Positions 27,771-36,413 of a stretch of DNA of 36,413 nucleotides are shown here, piece after piece (position 1 is the first letter of the stretch; each line of letters opens with the position of its first letter). The position numbers were made by a program, and so were the translations under genes. This DNA is from Chromatiales bacterium (lineage in GTDB: Bacteria > Pseudomonadota > Gammaproteobacteria > Chromatiales > Chromatiaceae). The notes under the pieces were generated by a model. That model was not told where the DNA came from and ran no database searches. It saw nothing but the letters and a program-made list of their open reading frames with translations. Location of the stretch: positions 1 through 36,413 of the forward strand of contig JAQYVO010000289.1 in the NCBI GenBank assembly GCA_030145425.1. The letters are read 5' to 3'.

Positions 27771-27907
27771 ATATTTTTTGTGATTGGTTGAGCAGAAAGT
27801 GTCCTCCCTGTGTGTGCTAAACTAGCCATTGGCGGGACGGGAGCCGGGAACGGTTTGGGCGAAGTGATTGTCCCACCAGGTGCCACCAATACAATAAGGA
27901 GAACCCA

Positions 27908-28180
27908 ATGTCTAAAGGGCAGAGCCTGCAGGACCCCTTCCTCAACGCGTTGCGCAAAGAGCGTGTACCCGTGTCGATATTCCTTGTGAACGGAATCAAG
28001 TTGCAAGGGCAGATAGAGTCTTTTGACCAGTTTGTGGTGCTTCTGAAGAACACCGTGAGCCAAATGGTCTACAAACACGCAATATCCACGGTTGTACCCG
28101 CACGCAATATCCGCTTTTCCACCGAACAAAAGGAAAGTGGCCCGGAACCAGGGGAACCAGGGGAACCAGGCAACTTTTGA
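27908..28180 (+). CDS. hfq: RNA chaperone Hfq with Glu-Pro-Gly repeat tail
   Basis: Hexameric Sm-like protein that pairs small RNAs with mRNAs. It has 90 residues. The Sm core is complete: [27 protein letters not shown] (Sm1), with the Sm2 motif YKHAIST at about 57-63. The C-terminal tail after residue 70 is [16 protein letters not shown], encoded by a 9-base tandem repeat, and is shorter than the E. coli tail. AAGGAG lies eight bases before the ATG. An extended -10 sequence (TGCTAAACT, ending 27823) lies upstream and could be its own promoter, though no -35 is evident. Confidence 0.97.
   Translation: MSKGQSLQDPFLNALRKERVPVSIFLVNGIKLQGQIESFDQFVVLLKNTVSQMVYKHAISTVVPARNIRFSTEQKESGPEPGEPGEPGNF
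28144..28170 (+). repeat. Three perfect 9-bp tandem units in the hfq tail
   Basis: GGAACCAGG is repeated three times without gaps at 28144, 28153 and 28162, encoding Glu-Pro-Gly units of the Hfq C-terminus. A repeat of three codons can gain or lose units without shifting the frame. Confidence 0.85.
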
Positions 28181-28217
28181 AACCCACTGCTGAACGCATC
28201 CGTACCGAGAATGGCTG

Positions 28218-29501
28218 ATGTTTGACCGCCCCAGTACAGGGGAGAAAGCCGTTCTGGTTCATGTGGACGTCGGAGTAGGGCCGGACCCGGAAGAACTTTC
28301 GGAGTTCAAGGAACTCGCGATGTCCGCAGGCGCCCGCTCCGTGGCCCTGATTTCAGGGAGCAGAAAAACCCCAGATCCCCGGCTTTACATCGGTCGGGGT
28401 AAGGCAGATGAGGTGAAATCGGTCGTGGCCGAAGAGCAGGCCGAACTGGTCATTTTCAATCACGCCCTCTCTCCCAGTCAGGAACGTAATCTTGAAAAGG
28501 AGTTTCAGTGCCGGGTCGTGGATCGCACCGGTCTGATTCTGGATATCTTTGCTCAGCGGGCGAGATCCTTCGAGGGCAAGCTTCAGGTCGAGCTGGCGCA
28601 GCTCAGACATATTTCCACACGACTTGTGAGGGGTTGGACGCACCTTGAGCGGCAGAAAGGCGGTATCGGTCTGCGAGGTCCCGGTGAAACCCAGCTCGAA
28701 ACCGACAGGCGGTTGCTCAATGGACGCATTGCCCGAATTCGCAGGCGTCTGCTCAAGGTCGAGAGCCAGCGCGATCAGGGTCGAAGAGCCAGGGTCCGGG
28801 CCGAATTGCCTACGGTGTCCCTCGTCGGCTACACGAATGCGGGAAAATCCACACTCTTCAATCTGCTCACGGAGGCCGGGATTTATGCCGCCGATCAGCT
28901 GTTCGCAACCCTTGATCCGACCCTGAGACGGGTGGATCTGCCCGGCAATGAATCCCTCGTCCTGGCCGACACGGTAGGGTTCATCTCCCAGTTGCCCCAC
29001 GAACTGGTGGCTGCGTTCAGATCGACACTGCAGGAAACCACGGAGGCCGCCCTTTTGCTGCACGTGGTGGATGCGGCAAGTCTTCAGCGGGCGGTGTGTA
29101 CCACCGAAGTCAACGATGTATTGCGCCAGATCGGTGCCGATGAGAAGCCGCAAATCGAGATCTTCAACAAGATTGACCTCGTGGAGCAGGAGCAGCCCAG
29201 AATCGAAAGGGGTGAGGATGGCATGCCCCGCCGCATCTGGCTTTCGGCGAAGACGGGGGAGGGCGCAGAACTGCTGTCCCAGGCGCTGGGTGAATTTTTC
29301 CGGCAGGAGCAGGTCTTAAAGTTGATGAAACTCAAGCCCCAGGACGGTCGTCTCAGAGCGAGGTTGTTCCAGCTTGGCAAGGTGCAGTCCGAGCAGGTAA
29401 CCGCACAGGGCGGCTGGGAAATGCAGGTGGAATTGCCCCGGAAATCCTTTGAACGACTGATGCAGACCGAGTCGGATTTGGAGAAACGTATCGTAGCGTG
29501 A
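28218..29501 (+). CDS. hflX: GTPase HflX (ribosome-splitting/rescue factor)
   Basis: GTPase of the Obg-HflX superfamily that binds the large ribosomal subunit and splits stalled ribosomes under stress. It has 427 residues. An N-terminal nucleotide-binding half contains GRGKADEV and FNHALSPSQERNLE, followed by the glycine-rich linker GGIGLRGPGETQLETDRR. The G domain starts with GYTNAGKS (204-211), then DTVGFISQLP (G3) and FNKID (G4). A short C-terminal domain ends the protein. It starts 37 bases after hfq, in the conserved hfq-hflX-hflKC order. Confidence 0.96.
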   Translation: MFDRPSTGEKAVLVHVDVGVGPDPEELSEFKELAMSAGARSVALISGSRKTPDPRLYIGRGKADEVKSVVAEEQAELVIFNHALSPSQERNLEKEFQCRVVDRTGLILDIFAQRARSFEGKLQVELAQLRHISTRLVRGWTHLERQKGGIGLRGPGETQLETDRRLLNGRIARIRRRLLKVESQRDQGRRARVRAELPTVSLVGYTNAGKSTLFNLLTEAGIYAADQLFATLDPTLRRVDLPGNESLVLADTVGFISQLPHELVAAFRSTLQETTEAALLLHVVDAASLQRAVCTTEVNDVLRQIGADEKPQIEIFNKIDLVEQEQPRIERGEDGMPRRIWLSAKTGEGAELLSQALGEFFRQEQVLKLMKLKPQDGRLRARLFQLGKVQSEQVTAQGGWEMQVELPRKSFERLMQTESDLEKRIVA

Positions 29502-29551
29502 TGCTTTATAAGGCTTGCTCATAAGGTCTGACACCCATAAAATCGCTCTTT

Positions 29552-29566
29552 CCGCCAATTTGGCGG
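29552..29566. repeat. 15-base palindrome upstream of hflK
   Basis: CCGCCAATTTGGCGG is a perfect inverted repeat with 7-base arms and one central base. It lies between hflX and hflK, about 35 bases before the hflK start. It could be a short mRNA hairpin or an operator; there is no T tract of terminator length. Confidence 0.4.
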
Positions 29567-29600
29567 GAGGAAACTCAACCGTAGAACACTGGAGTATCCA

Positions 29601-30758
29601 ATGGCCTGGAATGAACCGGGGGGTGGAAATAAGGACCCCTGGAGTGGAAAAGGCGACAAACAGGGTCCACCGGACCTCGATGAAGTCGTAAAGAAAATGC
29701 AGGATAAGCTGGGCGGCCTCTTTGGAGGCAAGCGCGGCCCCTCTGGTGGTGGAGGCAACTCAGGAAGCTCCATTCCGGGGCCGGGATCCCCTGGATTCAA
29801 GGGTATGATTGCCATCGCCGGGGTACTTCTGGTGCTGTTTCTTGGTTACAAGAGCTTCTATACCGTAGCGCCCGCCGAACGAGGTGTCGTGCTGCAGTTC
29901 GGGGCCTACAAGGATATCACCCAACCCGGTCCTCACTTCATAATTCCGTTCGTGCAAGATGTGGTGAAGGTCAATGTGGACCAGATATCTTCGTTCAGGC
30001 ACGGTGCAACGATGCTGACCCGAGATGAGAACATCGTTGACATCGAACTGACGGTCCAGGCCCGCATACAGGATGCTGCAGATTACCTGTTCCAGGACCA
30101 GAATCCGGAAAAGACCCTGCGTGATGCCACAGAGACGGCAGTGCGCGAGACCATCGGCAAGAGCGACCTGGATTTTATTCTCACCGAAGGACGAAGCCGT
30201 ATCGGAGCACAGATCCGAGAGAGCATTCAGGAAACCATCAACCTCTATAAGACGGGGCTGGAAGTCACCAGTGTGAACACCCAGCCCGCCAAGCCGCCGG
30301 AAGCGGTCAAGGGTGCGTTTGACGACGCCATCAAGGCCCGGGAAGACAAGGAGAAACTCGAAAATCAGGCCGAGGCCTATGCAAATGAGATCGTGCCCAA
30401 AGCGCGAGGCGGTGCCGCAAGGAAGATGGAGGATGCTAAAGCCTACAAGTTCCAGGTGATTGCCCAGGCCGAGGGTGAAACCTCCCGCTTCCTGGCAGTG
30501 CTCAAAGAGTACGAAATAGCCCCTGAAGTGACCAGGAATCGCCTTTATATCGAGACGGTGCAAAATGTACTCGCCAACACCACCAAGGTGTTGATGGACG
30601 CCAAGGACAATAACAGCCTGATGTATCTTCCTCTGGACAAGCTGATCGAGAGTCGCCCCGGGGCTTCTGCCCGCGGCTACACCTCACAGCAGGAGACAGG
30701 CACCCAGGCACAGGCAACCCAGCTGCGGGAAGACACAAGAAGCAGGAGGACCCGCTGA
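29601..30758 (+). CDS. hflK: FtsH protease modulator HflK (SPFH family)
   Basis: Membrane protein of the stomatin/prohibitin/flotillin family that, with HflC, forms a large cage around FtsH and restrains its proteolysis. It has 385 residues. A glycine-rich, charged N-terminal tail in the cytoplasm (WNEPGGGNKDPW, DLDEVVKKMQDKLGGLFGG) precedes a single membrane helix at about 72-92. The SPFH domain follows (VAPAERGVVLQFGAYKDITQPGPHF) and then a long coiled-coil stretch rich in Ala, Glu and Lys. Its stop and the hflC start share one base (TGATG). Confidence 0.96.
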   Translation: MAWNEPGGGNKDPWSGKGDKQGPPDLDEVVKKMQDKLGGLFGGKRGPSGGGGNSGSSIPGPGSPGFKGMIAIAGVLLVLFLGYKSFYTVAPAERGVVLQFGAYKDITQPGPHFIIPFVQDVVKVNVDQISSFRHGATMLTRDENIVDIELTVQARIQDAADYLFQDQNPEKTLRDATETAVRETIGKSDLDFILTEGRSRIGAQIRESIQETINLYKTGLEVTSVNTQPAKPPEAVKGAFDDAIKAREDKEKLENQAEAYANEIVPKARGGAARKMEDAKAYKFQVIAQAEGETSRFLAVLKEYEIAPEVTRNRLYIETVQNVLANTTKVLMDAKDNNSLMYLPLDKLIESRPGASARGYTSQQETGTQAQATQLREDTRSRRTR

Positions 30759-31633
30759 TGAACCAGGGAAAATTAGGTTTTATTGGGGTAGCGATCATCC
30801 TTATAGGTGGGTTGATCTATTCCTCCGCGTTTGTCGTGAATCAGTGGGAGACGGCCCTAAAGCTGCGTCTTGGTGAGATTGTGGATTCAGACTACGAACC
30901 GGGTCTGCACTGGAGAATCCCTATACTCAATGATGTCAAGAAATTTGACCGTCGTATCCAGACTCTGGATGCGCGGCCTGAGCGGTTTCTTACCATCGAG
31001 AAAAAGGACGTGATCGTTGATTCCTTTGCCAAGTGGCGCATTTCCAACGTGGCTCAGTACTATAGATCCACGGGTGGTAACCCGGACAAGACCGCGCGCC
31101 TGCTGTCGGAGCGCATCATGACCAGTCTGCGTGACGAGTTTGGCAAGCGCACTATACAGGAGGTGGTTTCCGGGGAACGCGCCGAGATCATGCAACTGCT
31201 GACCAAGTCCTCCGATGAACAGGCCTCAGAACTCGGGGTAGAGATCATCGATGTCCGGGTCAAACAGATCGATCTCCCGCCGGAGGTGAGTGAGTCGGTC
31301 TATGCTCGTATGCGAGCTGAGCGCGAGCGCGTGGCCCGTGACTTGCGGGCCCAGGGTGCGGAGGCCGCAGAGCGCATTCAAGCCGACGCGGATCGTCAGC
31401 ATACGGTCATCCTTGCCGACGCTTTTCGCGAGGCTGAGAAGCTGCGGGGTGAGGGGGATGGCCGCTCGTCGGAGATCTACGCCAAGGCCTACAATCAAAA
31501 CCGAGAGTTCTACTCTTTCTACCGCAGCTTGATTGCATACCGGGATGTCTTCAATACCGAAGGCAACATGATGGTGCTTGGACCCGATTCAGAGTTCTTC
31601 CAGTACTTCAAAAGTCAGGGGGGTAAACCCTGA
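30758..31633 (+). CDS. hflC: FtsH protease modulator HflC (SPFH family)
   Basis: Partner of HflK in the membrane complex that regulates FtsH. It has 291 residues. One N-terminal helix (GFIGVAIILIGGLIYSSAFVV) precedes the SPFH domain (VNQWETALKLRLGEIVDSDYEPGLHW) and a helical region (ARMRAERERVARDLRAQGAEAAERI). A conserved end follows (YSFYRSLIAYRDVF and FFQYF). A long perfect palindrome and a rho-independent terminator lie just downstream, so part of the hfq-hflX-hflKC transcript probably ends here. Confidence 0.96.
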   Translation: MNQGKLGFIGVAIILIGGLIYSSAFVVNQWETALKLRLGEIVDSDYEPGLHWRIPILNDVKKFDRRIQTLDARPERFLTIEKKDVIVDSFAKWRISNVAQYYRSTGGNPDKTARLLSERIMTSLRDEFGKRTIQEVVSGERAEIMQLLTKSSDEQASELGVEIIDVRVKQIDLPPEVSESVYARMRAERERVARDLRAQGAEAAERIQADADRQHTVILADAFREAEKLRGEGDGRSSEIYAKAYNQNREFYSFYRSLIAYRDVFNTEGNMMVLGPDSEFFQYFKSQGGKP

Positions 31634-31650
31634 CGTGTGCCGTTCCTTAA

Positions 31651-31673
31651 GCCCTCTGCACTGTGCAGAGGGC
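31651..31673. repeat. Perfect 23-base palindrome after hflC
   Basis: Arms GCCCTCTGCAC and GTGCAGAGGGC flank a single T. The 11-base arms are perfect, 17 bases after the hflC stop and just before the terminator hairpin. It could form a mRNA hairpin or cruciform, or be a binding site. Confidence 0.6.
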
Positions 31674-31688
31674 AGTCAGCACCACAGC

Positions 31689-31716
31689 GCCGGGTGGGTA
31701 CCCCCCCGGCTTTTTT
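31689..31716 (+). terminator. Rho-independent terminator after hflC
   Basis: Stem arms GCCGGGTGGG (31689-31698) and CCCCCCCGGC (31701-31710) pair with one mismatch around a two-base gap, followed by six T (31711-31716). It lies 12 bases before the DUF2065 start, so the genes downstream either depend on read-through or have their own promoter. Confidence 0.8.
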
Positions 31717-31728
31717 CTGGATGGCAAG

Positions 31729-31914
31729 ATGTGGCATGAACTGCTGATAGCACTGGCGCTTGTGATGGTCATCGAGGGTGTTGTCCCGTTTCTGAGTCCC
31801 CGCATGATGCGACGGATGCTGCTGACGGCGGCCGAAATGGATGACCGCTCGCTGAGGATTGGCGGGTTGATCGCCATGGTGTTGGGCGTCCTGACGCTTT
31901 ATGTAGTTAACTAA
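31729..31914 (+). CDS. DUF2065 small membrane protein (YjeT-like)
   Basis: A protein of 61 residues with two predicted membrane helices (MWHELLIALALVMVIEGVVPF and LRIGGLIAMVLGVLTLYVVN) joined by a basic loop with LSPRMMRRML. This is the DUF2065/YjeT family often found between hflC and hisZ or purA; its function is unknown. The frame stays open further upstream, but that stretch overlaps the terminator hairpin, so the ATG at 31729 is the real start. It overlaps hisZ by one base (TAATG). Confidence 0.88.
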   Translation: MWHELLIALALVMVIEGVVPFLSPRMMRRMLLTAAEMDDRSLRIGGLIAMVLGVLTLYVVN

Positions 31915-33110
31915 TGAAAGATAATCACTGGTTATTGCCCGAGGGAATCGACGAGACCCTGCCACCCCAGGCACAGGATCTGGAGCAGCTGCGAAGGAAA
32001 CTGCTCGACCTTTACAGTACCTGGGGGTACGAACTGGTATTTCCCCCGATCATCGAGTATCTGGAATCCCTGCTCACCGGAACGGGTCGGGATCTCGATC
32101 TGCAGACGTTCAAACTCACCGACCAGATCACCGGTCGGACACTGGGGATACGCGCGGACATGACGCCCCAGGCAGCCCGCATAGATGCCCACCAGCTGCG
32201 CCGCGATTGCCCCACGAGGCTTTGTTATCTGGGCACCGTGCTCAACAGCCGTTTCGAGGGTCTTTCGGGGTCCCGTTCACCCGAGCAGGTCGGCGCCGAA
32301 CTCTACGGTTACTCCGGCGTGGAGGCCGATGTAGAGATTCTCGGACTGATGCTGGCGTCTCTGGAGGGTGCCGGCATCGAGGGTGTCCACCTGGATCTGG
32401 GGCATGTGGGGATTTTTAGGGGCCTTACGCAACAGGCGGGACTGGATGAGCGCCGGGAACTGGCACTGTTCGATGCGCTGCAGCGCAAGGCGGTACCGGA
32501 ACTGCAATCCCTTGTGAAAAGCTTTGAACTGGAGGAAGGGCCGGGCCGCATGCTGGTATCCCTGGCGGAGCTAAGCGGCGACAACGCCCTGGAGCGGGCC
32601 GAATCCAAGCTTTCGGAGGCGGACAGCGAGGTGCGGGAATCCTTGAGGGAGCTGTCATTGCTGGCTGATCGCCTGCGCGAGTCCTATCCCGGGGTGCCGG
32701 TCCACTACGATCTGGCCGAGTTGCGTGGTTACCATTATCATACGGGCGTCACCTTTGCGGCATTTGTTCCTCAGTTGGGGCAGGAGGTGGCGCGCGGTGG
32801 ACGCTACGACGATATCGGCAGGCTTTTTGGCCGGGCCAGACCCGCCTGCGGATTCAGCGCCGATCTCAAGGTACTGTTGAGGTTGGGTAAGGCCGCATCC
32901 GGAACATCCGATAGTATGATCTATGCCCCCTGCACCGGGGAGCCGCAGCTGAATCAGAAGATTGCGGATTTGCGGGCACAGGGCCAAAGGGTTGTCCAGG
33001 AGCTGCCTGGCCAGGTGGGAGATGCCATGGAGATGGGCTGTGGACAGCTGCTCGTCAAAAAGGGTGAATCCTGGGTGGTCGAGCCGGTTGCACAAAATGA
33101 AATCGTATAA
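31914..33110 (+). CDS. hisZ: ATP phosphoribosyltransferase regulatory subunit
   Basis: HisZ is a catalytically inactive relative of histidyl-tRNA synthetase that activates and controls the short form of HisG at the first step of histidine synthesis. It has 398 residues. Class II synthetase motifs remain (LPEGIDETLPPQAQDLEQLRR, RADMTPQAAR and the motif-3-like ARGGRYDDI), but the tRNA anticodon-binding domain of HisRS is absent. A hisG gene of the short type is expected elsewhere. It overlaps the DUF2065 stop by one base and precedes purA, the usual order. Confidence 0.95.
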   Translation: MKDNHWLLPEGIDETLPPQAQDLEQLRRKLLDLYSTWGYELVFPPIIEYLESLLTGTGRDLDLQTFKLTDQITGRTLGIRADMTPQAARIDAHQLRRDCPTRLCYLGTVLNSRFEGLSGSRSPEQVGAELYGYSGVEADVEILGLMLASLEGAGIEGVHLDLGHVGIFRGLTQQAGLDERRELALFDALQRKAVPELQSLVKSFELEEGPGRMLVSLAELSGDNALERAESKLSEADSEVRESLRELSLLADRLRESYPGVPVHYDLAELRGYHYHTGVTFAAFVPQLGQEVARGGRYDDIGRLFGRARPACGFSADLKVLLRLGKAASGTSDSMIYAPCTGEPQLNQKIADLRAQGQRVVQELPGQVGDAMEMGCGQLLVKKGESWVVEPVAQNEIV

Positions 33111-33155
33111 GCGTTTTCCAGAAGTGGGTCAGGCACTTTCCGGCCTATAACGTGA

Positions 33156-34493
<1,338 letters not shown>

Positions 34494-34497
34494 GCGG

Positions 34498-34552
34498 AGT
34501 GCTCACTAACAATAAAACTGCCGGGCTACGCTGGGGCTACGATGTGAGCACT
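34498..34552. repeat. Inverted repeat directly after purA
   Basis: AGTGCTCAC (34498-34506) and GTGAGCACT (34544-34552) are perfect 9-base inverted arms around 37 bases. There is no T tract, so it is not a standard terminator. It marks the edge between conserved purA and the A+T-rich gene. Confidence 0.45.
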
Positions 34553-34554
34553 TG

Positions 34555-35763
34555 GTGCCTAAGATTTACAGTGGACAACCGCAGCCTGAAAACGCTGGCC
34601 TTCACCCTCCCGATAAAGTAACAATCTCTTGGTTGAGGGATCACGTACCCGTAACGGCTTGGATTATTCTAGGTACAACAATAAGCACAGTAGTGGCGGG
34701 TGTGTTTTTTGCCGGGATTCAAGTTGCAGATACTGATTTTGTTCGACAGCTATCGGGTAAAGACCCAATATCAAGAAACGTAACCCAGCCAAAATCTGCT
34801 AAAAAAGTTACTCAACGCAAAGAGAACACACGCATTGCTTACCCCAGTGCAGTGGACGAGCAAAATGGGAATAAACTATCAAAGAAAAACCGTAGTACAG
34901 AACTTAAGTTCTCATCGACTTTTCCAGTACCCGTCCAATTCGAGAATTTCACGATTGGGACTAAGGTGTCCAAACTTGCTTCTGTATTTCCACCCCCAAG
35001 AGGAGATCTAGAACAAGGGTGGTACTGGATCCGGATTGATGAGGGACCTTTTGAAAAAGCCATCTACTATTTTGATTCAGATTCCCCAGATCCAGAGATT
35101 AGTTCGGTACTTTTTTGGCTATATGACAAAGAAATGTTTTCAGTAGTCGTTAATTCTGCGAAAGATCATTTTGGCATTGAGAACATGGTAGCTGGTGCGT
35201 TTGGAAAAAAATTGACCTGGCCAAACGCTTTTGGATATAGAGTTGTAATTGACGGATCTGGGCTTGGAATTCAACGGAGATGGGAGGCCGAGGAGCAATA
35301 TGGGGAAAAAGATCGCAGCACAAGTTTTCAGTTTTCATCAGTTTATCCAGTTCCTGTCCGGTTTGAAAAATTCACTATTGGAACCAAGATATCTATACCG
35401 ATCGAAATTCTCCAGATTCCAAAAGAAGAAATCAATGTAGGAACATTCTCTCTAGATATAGAGGATGGGCCTTTTGATAGGGTTGTTTACTACTTCGATG
35501 AAAGTTCACCAGATGCAGAGATCGATTTGATCATCTTTTGGCTATCCGAAGACAGAATGTTTGATGTTGTAACAAAATCTGCATTAGAACATTTCGGAAC
35601 CGACACCCTAAAAATCAGCTCCTACGGGAAGCTGTGGAGTTGGTTAGATGTCTATGGAGTAGAACTCGAAATCACCAGTGAGACCATGAAGATCCGTCCT
35701 CATTCGGACGACAAGCCAGTAAGTAATGCACCACTGACAGGGAGCGCTCCAAATACTAATTAG
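34555..35763 (+). CDS. Membrane-anchored protein with two tandem copies of an unknown domain
   Basis: About 402 residues, family not recognised. One N-terminal helix (VPVTAWIILGTTISTVVAGV, about 31-55) is followed by a charged linker and two copies of a domain of about 125 residues, starting near 113 and 254. Shared motifs are FSSTFPVPVQFENFTIGTKV versus FSSVYPVPVRFEKFTIGTKI, EGPFEKAIYYFDSDSPDPEI versus DGPFDRVVYYFDESSPDAEI, and a following FWL. The repeat unit is 141 codons long. The region is clearly more A+T-rich than purA, suggesting transfer. The start is uncertain: GTG 34555 follows a TTG, there is no Shine-Dalgarno sequence, and no ATG occurs near the N-terminus, so the 5' end may be damaged. 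The single anchor suggests the repeats lie outside the cytoplasm. Confidence 0.72.
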   Translation: MPKIYSGQPQPENAGLHPPDKVTISWLRDHVPVTAWIILGTTISTVVAGVFFAGIQVADTDFVRQLSGKDPISRNVTQPKSAKKVTQRKENTRIAYPSAVDEQNGNKLSKKNRSTELKFSSTFPVPVQFENFTIGTKVSKLASVFPPPRGDLEQGWYWIRIDEGPFEKAIYYFDSDSPDPEISSVLFWLYDKEMFSVVVNSAKDHFGIENMVAGAFGKKLTWPNAFGYRVVIDGSGLGIQRRWEAEEQYGEKDRSTSFQFSSVYPVPVRFEKFTIGTKISIPIEILQIPKEEINVGTFSLDIEDGPFDRVVYYFDESSPDAEIDLIIFWLSEDRMFDVVTKSALEHFGTDTLKISSYGKLWSWLDVYGVELEITSETMKIRPHSDDKPVSNAPLTGSAPNTN

Positions 35764-35784
35764 TCGTTGAAGAGGAGGTGGAAT

Positions 35785-36063
35785 TTATCCGAGCCTCCGT
35801 TGGTGATTGGAGAGCGCCCGGGCCACCTCGCGGCCGATCTGCGATTCAGAGCGGCGAAATGAGGCGGCATCCGTTGGGTTGTTGATATTCAGGGTGAGGT
35901 TGATCGCGCCGGCACCATTGCGTTGCTGCCCGGCGGTCAGGACCCGTTCACCTTCCTGGAGTATGGCTGGCACCTCGTTGGGCGCCAAGCCGGCGATGCC
36001 GCCCGCGTGATAGCGGTGGGCGTTGGCAAACACCATGGGGCTGATCATCCGGGGCGTGCCGCC
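35785..36063 (-). pseudogene. C-terminal remnant of a phage tail tape-measure protein
   Basis: The last 92 or so codons of a siphophage-type tape-measure protein. RMISPMVFANAHRYHAGGIAG, then LAPNEVPAILQEGERVLTAGQQ, and the tail NLTLNINNPTDAASFRRSESQIGREVARAL are characteristic of that family's end. The natural stop (TAA at 35787) is kept, but the N-terminal hundreds of residues are missing. Similarity ends at about 36063, where a different protein remnant begins on the other strand. No other tail gene is nearby, so this is a relic, not a working prophage. Confidence 0.78.
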
Positions 36064-36249
36064 GAGGATACAAGGCGGGCGCTGATCGAGGCGAGGCGGG
36101 AGGGGGTTCATCCCTATTGCATCACCATCGATGAAGAAGCCAGGGACTATCTGCCCCATCTCTACGGCCCGGCGGCGTTCACCCTGGTGAGCGAGGTTCG
36201 GGAATTACCCCTGAAAGTTTCAGATATCTATCGGCGCCTGACCACCTAG
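36064..36249 (+). pseudogene. C-terminal remnant of a NorD/CbbO-type von Willebrand protein
   Basis: About 61 codons reading EDTRRALIEARREGVHPYCI, then TIDEEARDYLPHLYGPAAF and ending LPLKVSDIYRRLTT. This is the C-terminal part of the VWA domain of NorD (nitric oxide reductase activation) or CbbO (Rubisco activation) proteins, complete to the natural end. Everything before it is missing and is replaced by antisense phage sequence. The TAG stop (36247-36249) lies inside the 21-bp repeat. The remnant cannot be functional alone. Confidence 0.72.
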
Positions 36250-36413
36250 GAGGCTGTCGGACTTATCCGTTTGAAGCGAAAATCACTGGGGGCGAATCAA
36301 ATCAGTTTATCGAACGAGGCGATTAAATGGGCAGGAAAGCCCATTTGACGGCAAGGCCGCCCGCAGGGGGCGAGGCAGGACGCCGAGCATCAATAGTGGA
36401 CCTATTTAACGAG
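36245..36413 (+). mobile_element. Probable end of a mobile repeat element (continues beyond the window)
   Basis: It begins with the 21-base sequence (CCTAGGAGGCTG...CGGACTTA, 36245-36265) that recurs inverted at 18367-18387. The following 150 bases contain no gene. They include a perfect hairpin, AAATGGGC (36325-36332) with GCCCATTT (36339-36346), and a G+C-rich purine stretch. This is consistent with the terminal part of an insertion sequence or MITE running off the window. The family is not named because no transposase is visible. Confidence 0.5.

Noticed and set aside
34498-34552. Inverted repeat after purA as a tRNA gene or terminator
   Set aside because: No cloverleaf or CCA end can be formed, and there is no T run; kept only as a repeat.
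35785-36063. Prophage
   Set aside because: Only the tail end of one tape-measure gene is present, with no other phage genes in the window.

Overview
This window looks like the chromosome of a free-living or symbiotic gammaproteobacterium, probably of the sulfur-oxidiser/Chromatiales type. That placement is inferred from protein style and gene order, not from a marker gene. The right-hand two thirds keep the order known from Pseudomonas-like gammaproteobacteria: orn divergent from queG, then nnr, tsaE, amiB, mutL, miaA, hfq, hflX, hflK, hflC, a DUF2065 gene, hisZ and purA. The left end carries the equally typical ubiG-mupP-yciK block. I see no rRNA, tRNA, CRISPR array, intact prophage or intact transposase gene.

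Layout. 1-2194 (minus): yciK (cut by the window edge), a MupP-type sugar phosphatase and ubiG. 2611-4934 (plus): a CYTH-like/CHAD protein translationally coupled to an orphan ParA-type ATPase. 4940-9476 (minus): an RND efflux pump, its lipoprotein adaptor and a short S24/LexA-like protein without a DNA-binding domain, closely spaced as one operon. 9605-18327 (plus): an Atm1-type ABC exporter, a NarX-like histidine kinase with a cysteine cluster, class II aldolase (fba) behind a near-consensus promoter, and a 1276-residue PAS/GGDEF/EAL protein with a degenerate EAL domain and a C-terminal CZB-like zinc-binding domain. 18383-18667 (minus): a small c-type cytochrome. 18849-21380: orn, two REP/MITE-like inverted repeats, a Q-rich secreted protein and queG. 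21549-34493 (plus): the long housekeeping run of tRNA modification, metabolite repair, cell-wall cleavage, mismatch repair, RNA chaperone, membrane protease control, histidine and purine synthesis.

After purA (34494-36413) the character changes. There is an A+T-rich gene of unknown function with two tandem copies of a domain of about 125 residues. Next comes the C-terminal remnant of a phage tail tape-measure protein, abutting on the opposite strand the C-terminal remnant of a NorD/CbbO-type von Willebrand protein. The window ends in what appears to be one end of a mobile repeat, whose first bases recur as a 21-bp perfect match at the end of the cytochrome c gene 18 kb away. This tail is the clearest accessory and rearranged part.

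The points most worth following are: the CHAD-ParA pair as a possible polyphosphate-granule positioning system; the diguanylate cyclase with a dead EAL and a C-terminal zinc sensor; the repeat protein after purA; the 21-bp repeat placed over two stop codons; and nnr and tsaE separated only by one in-frame TAG.
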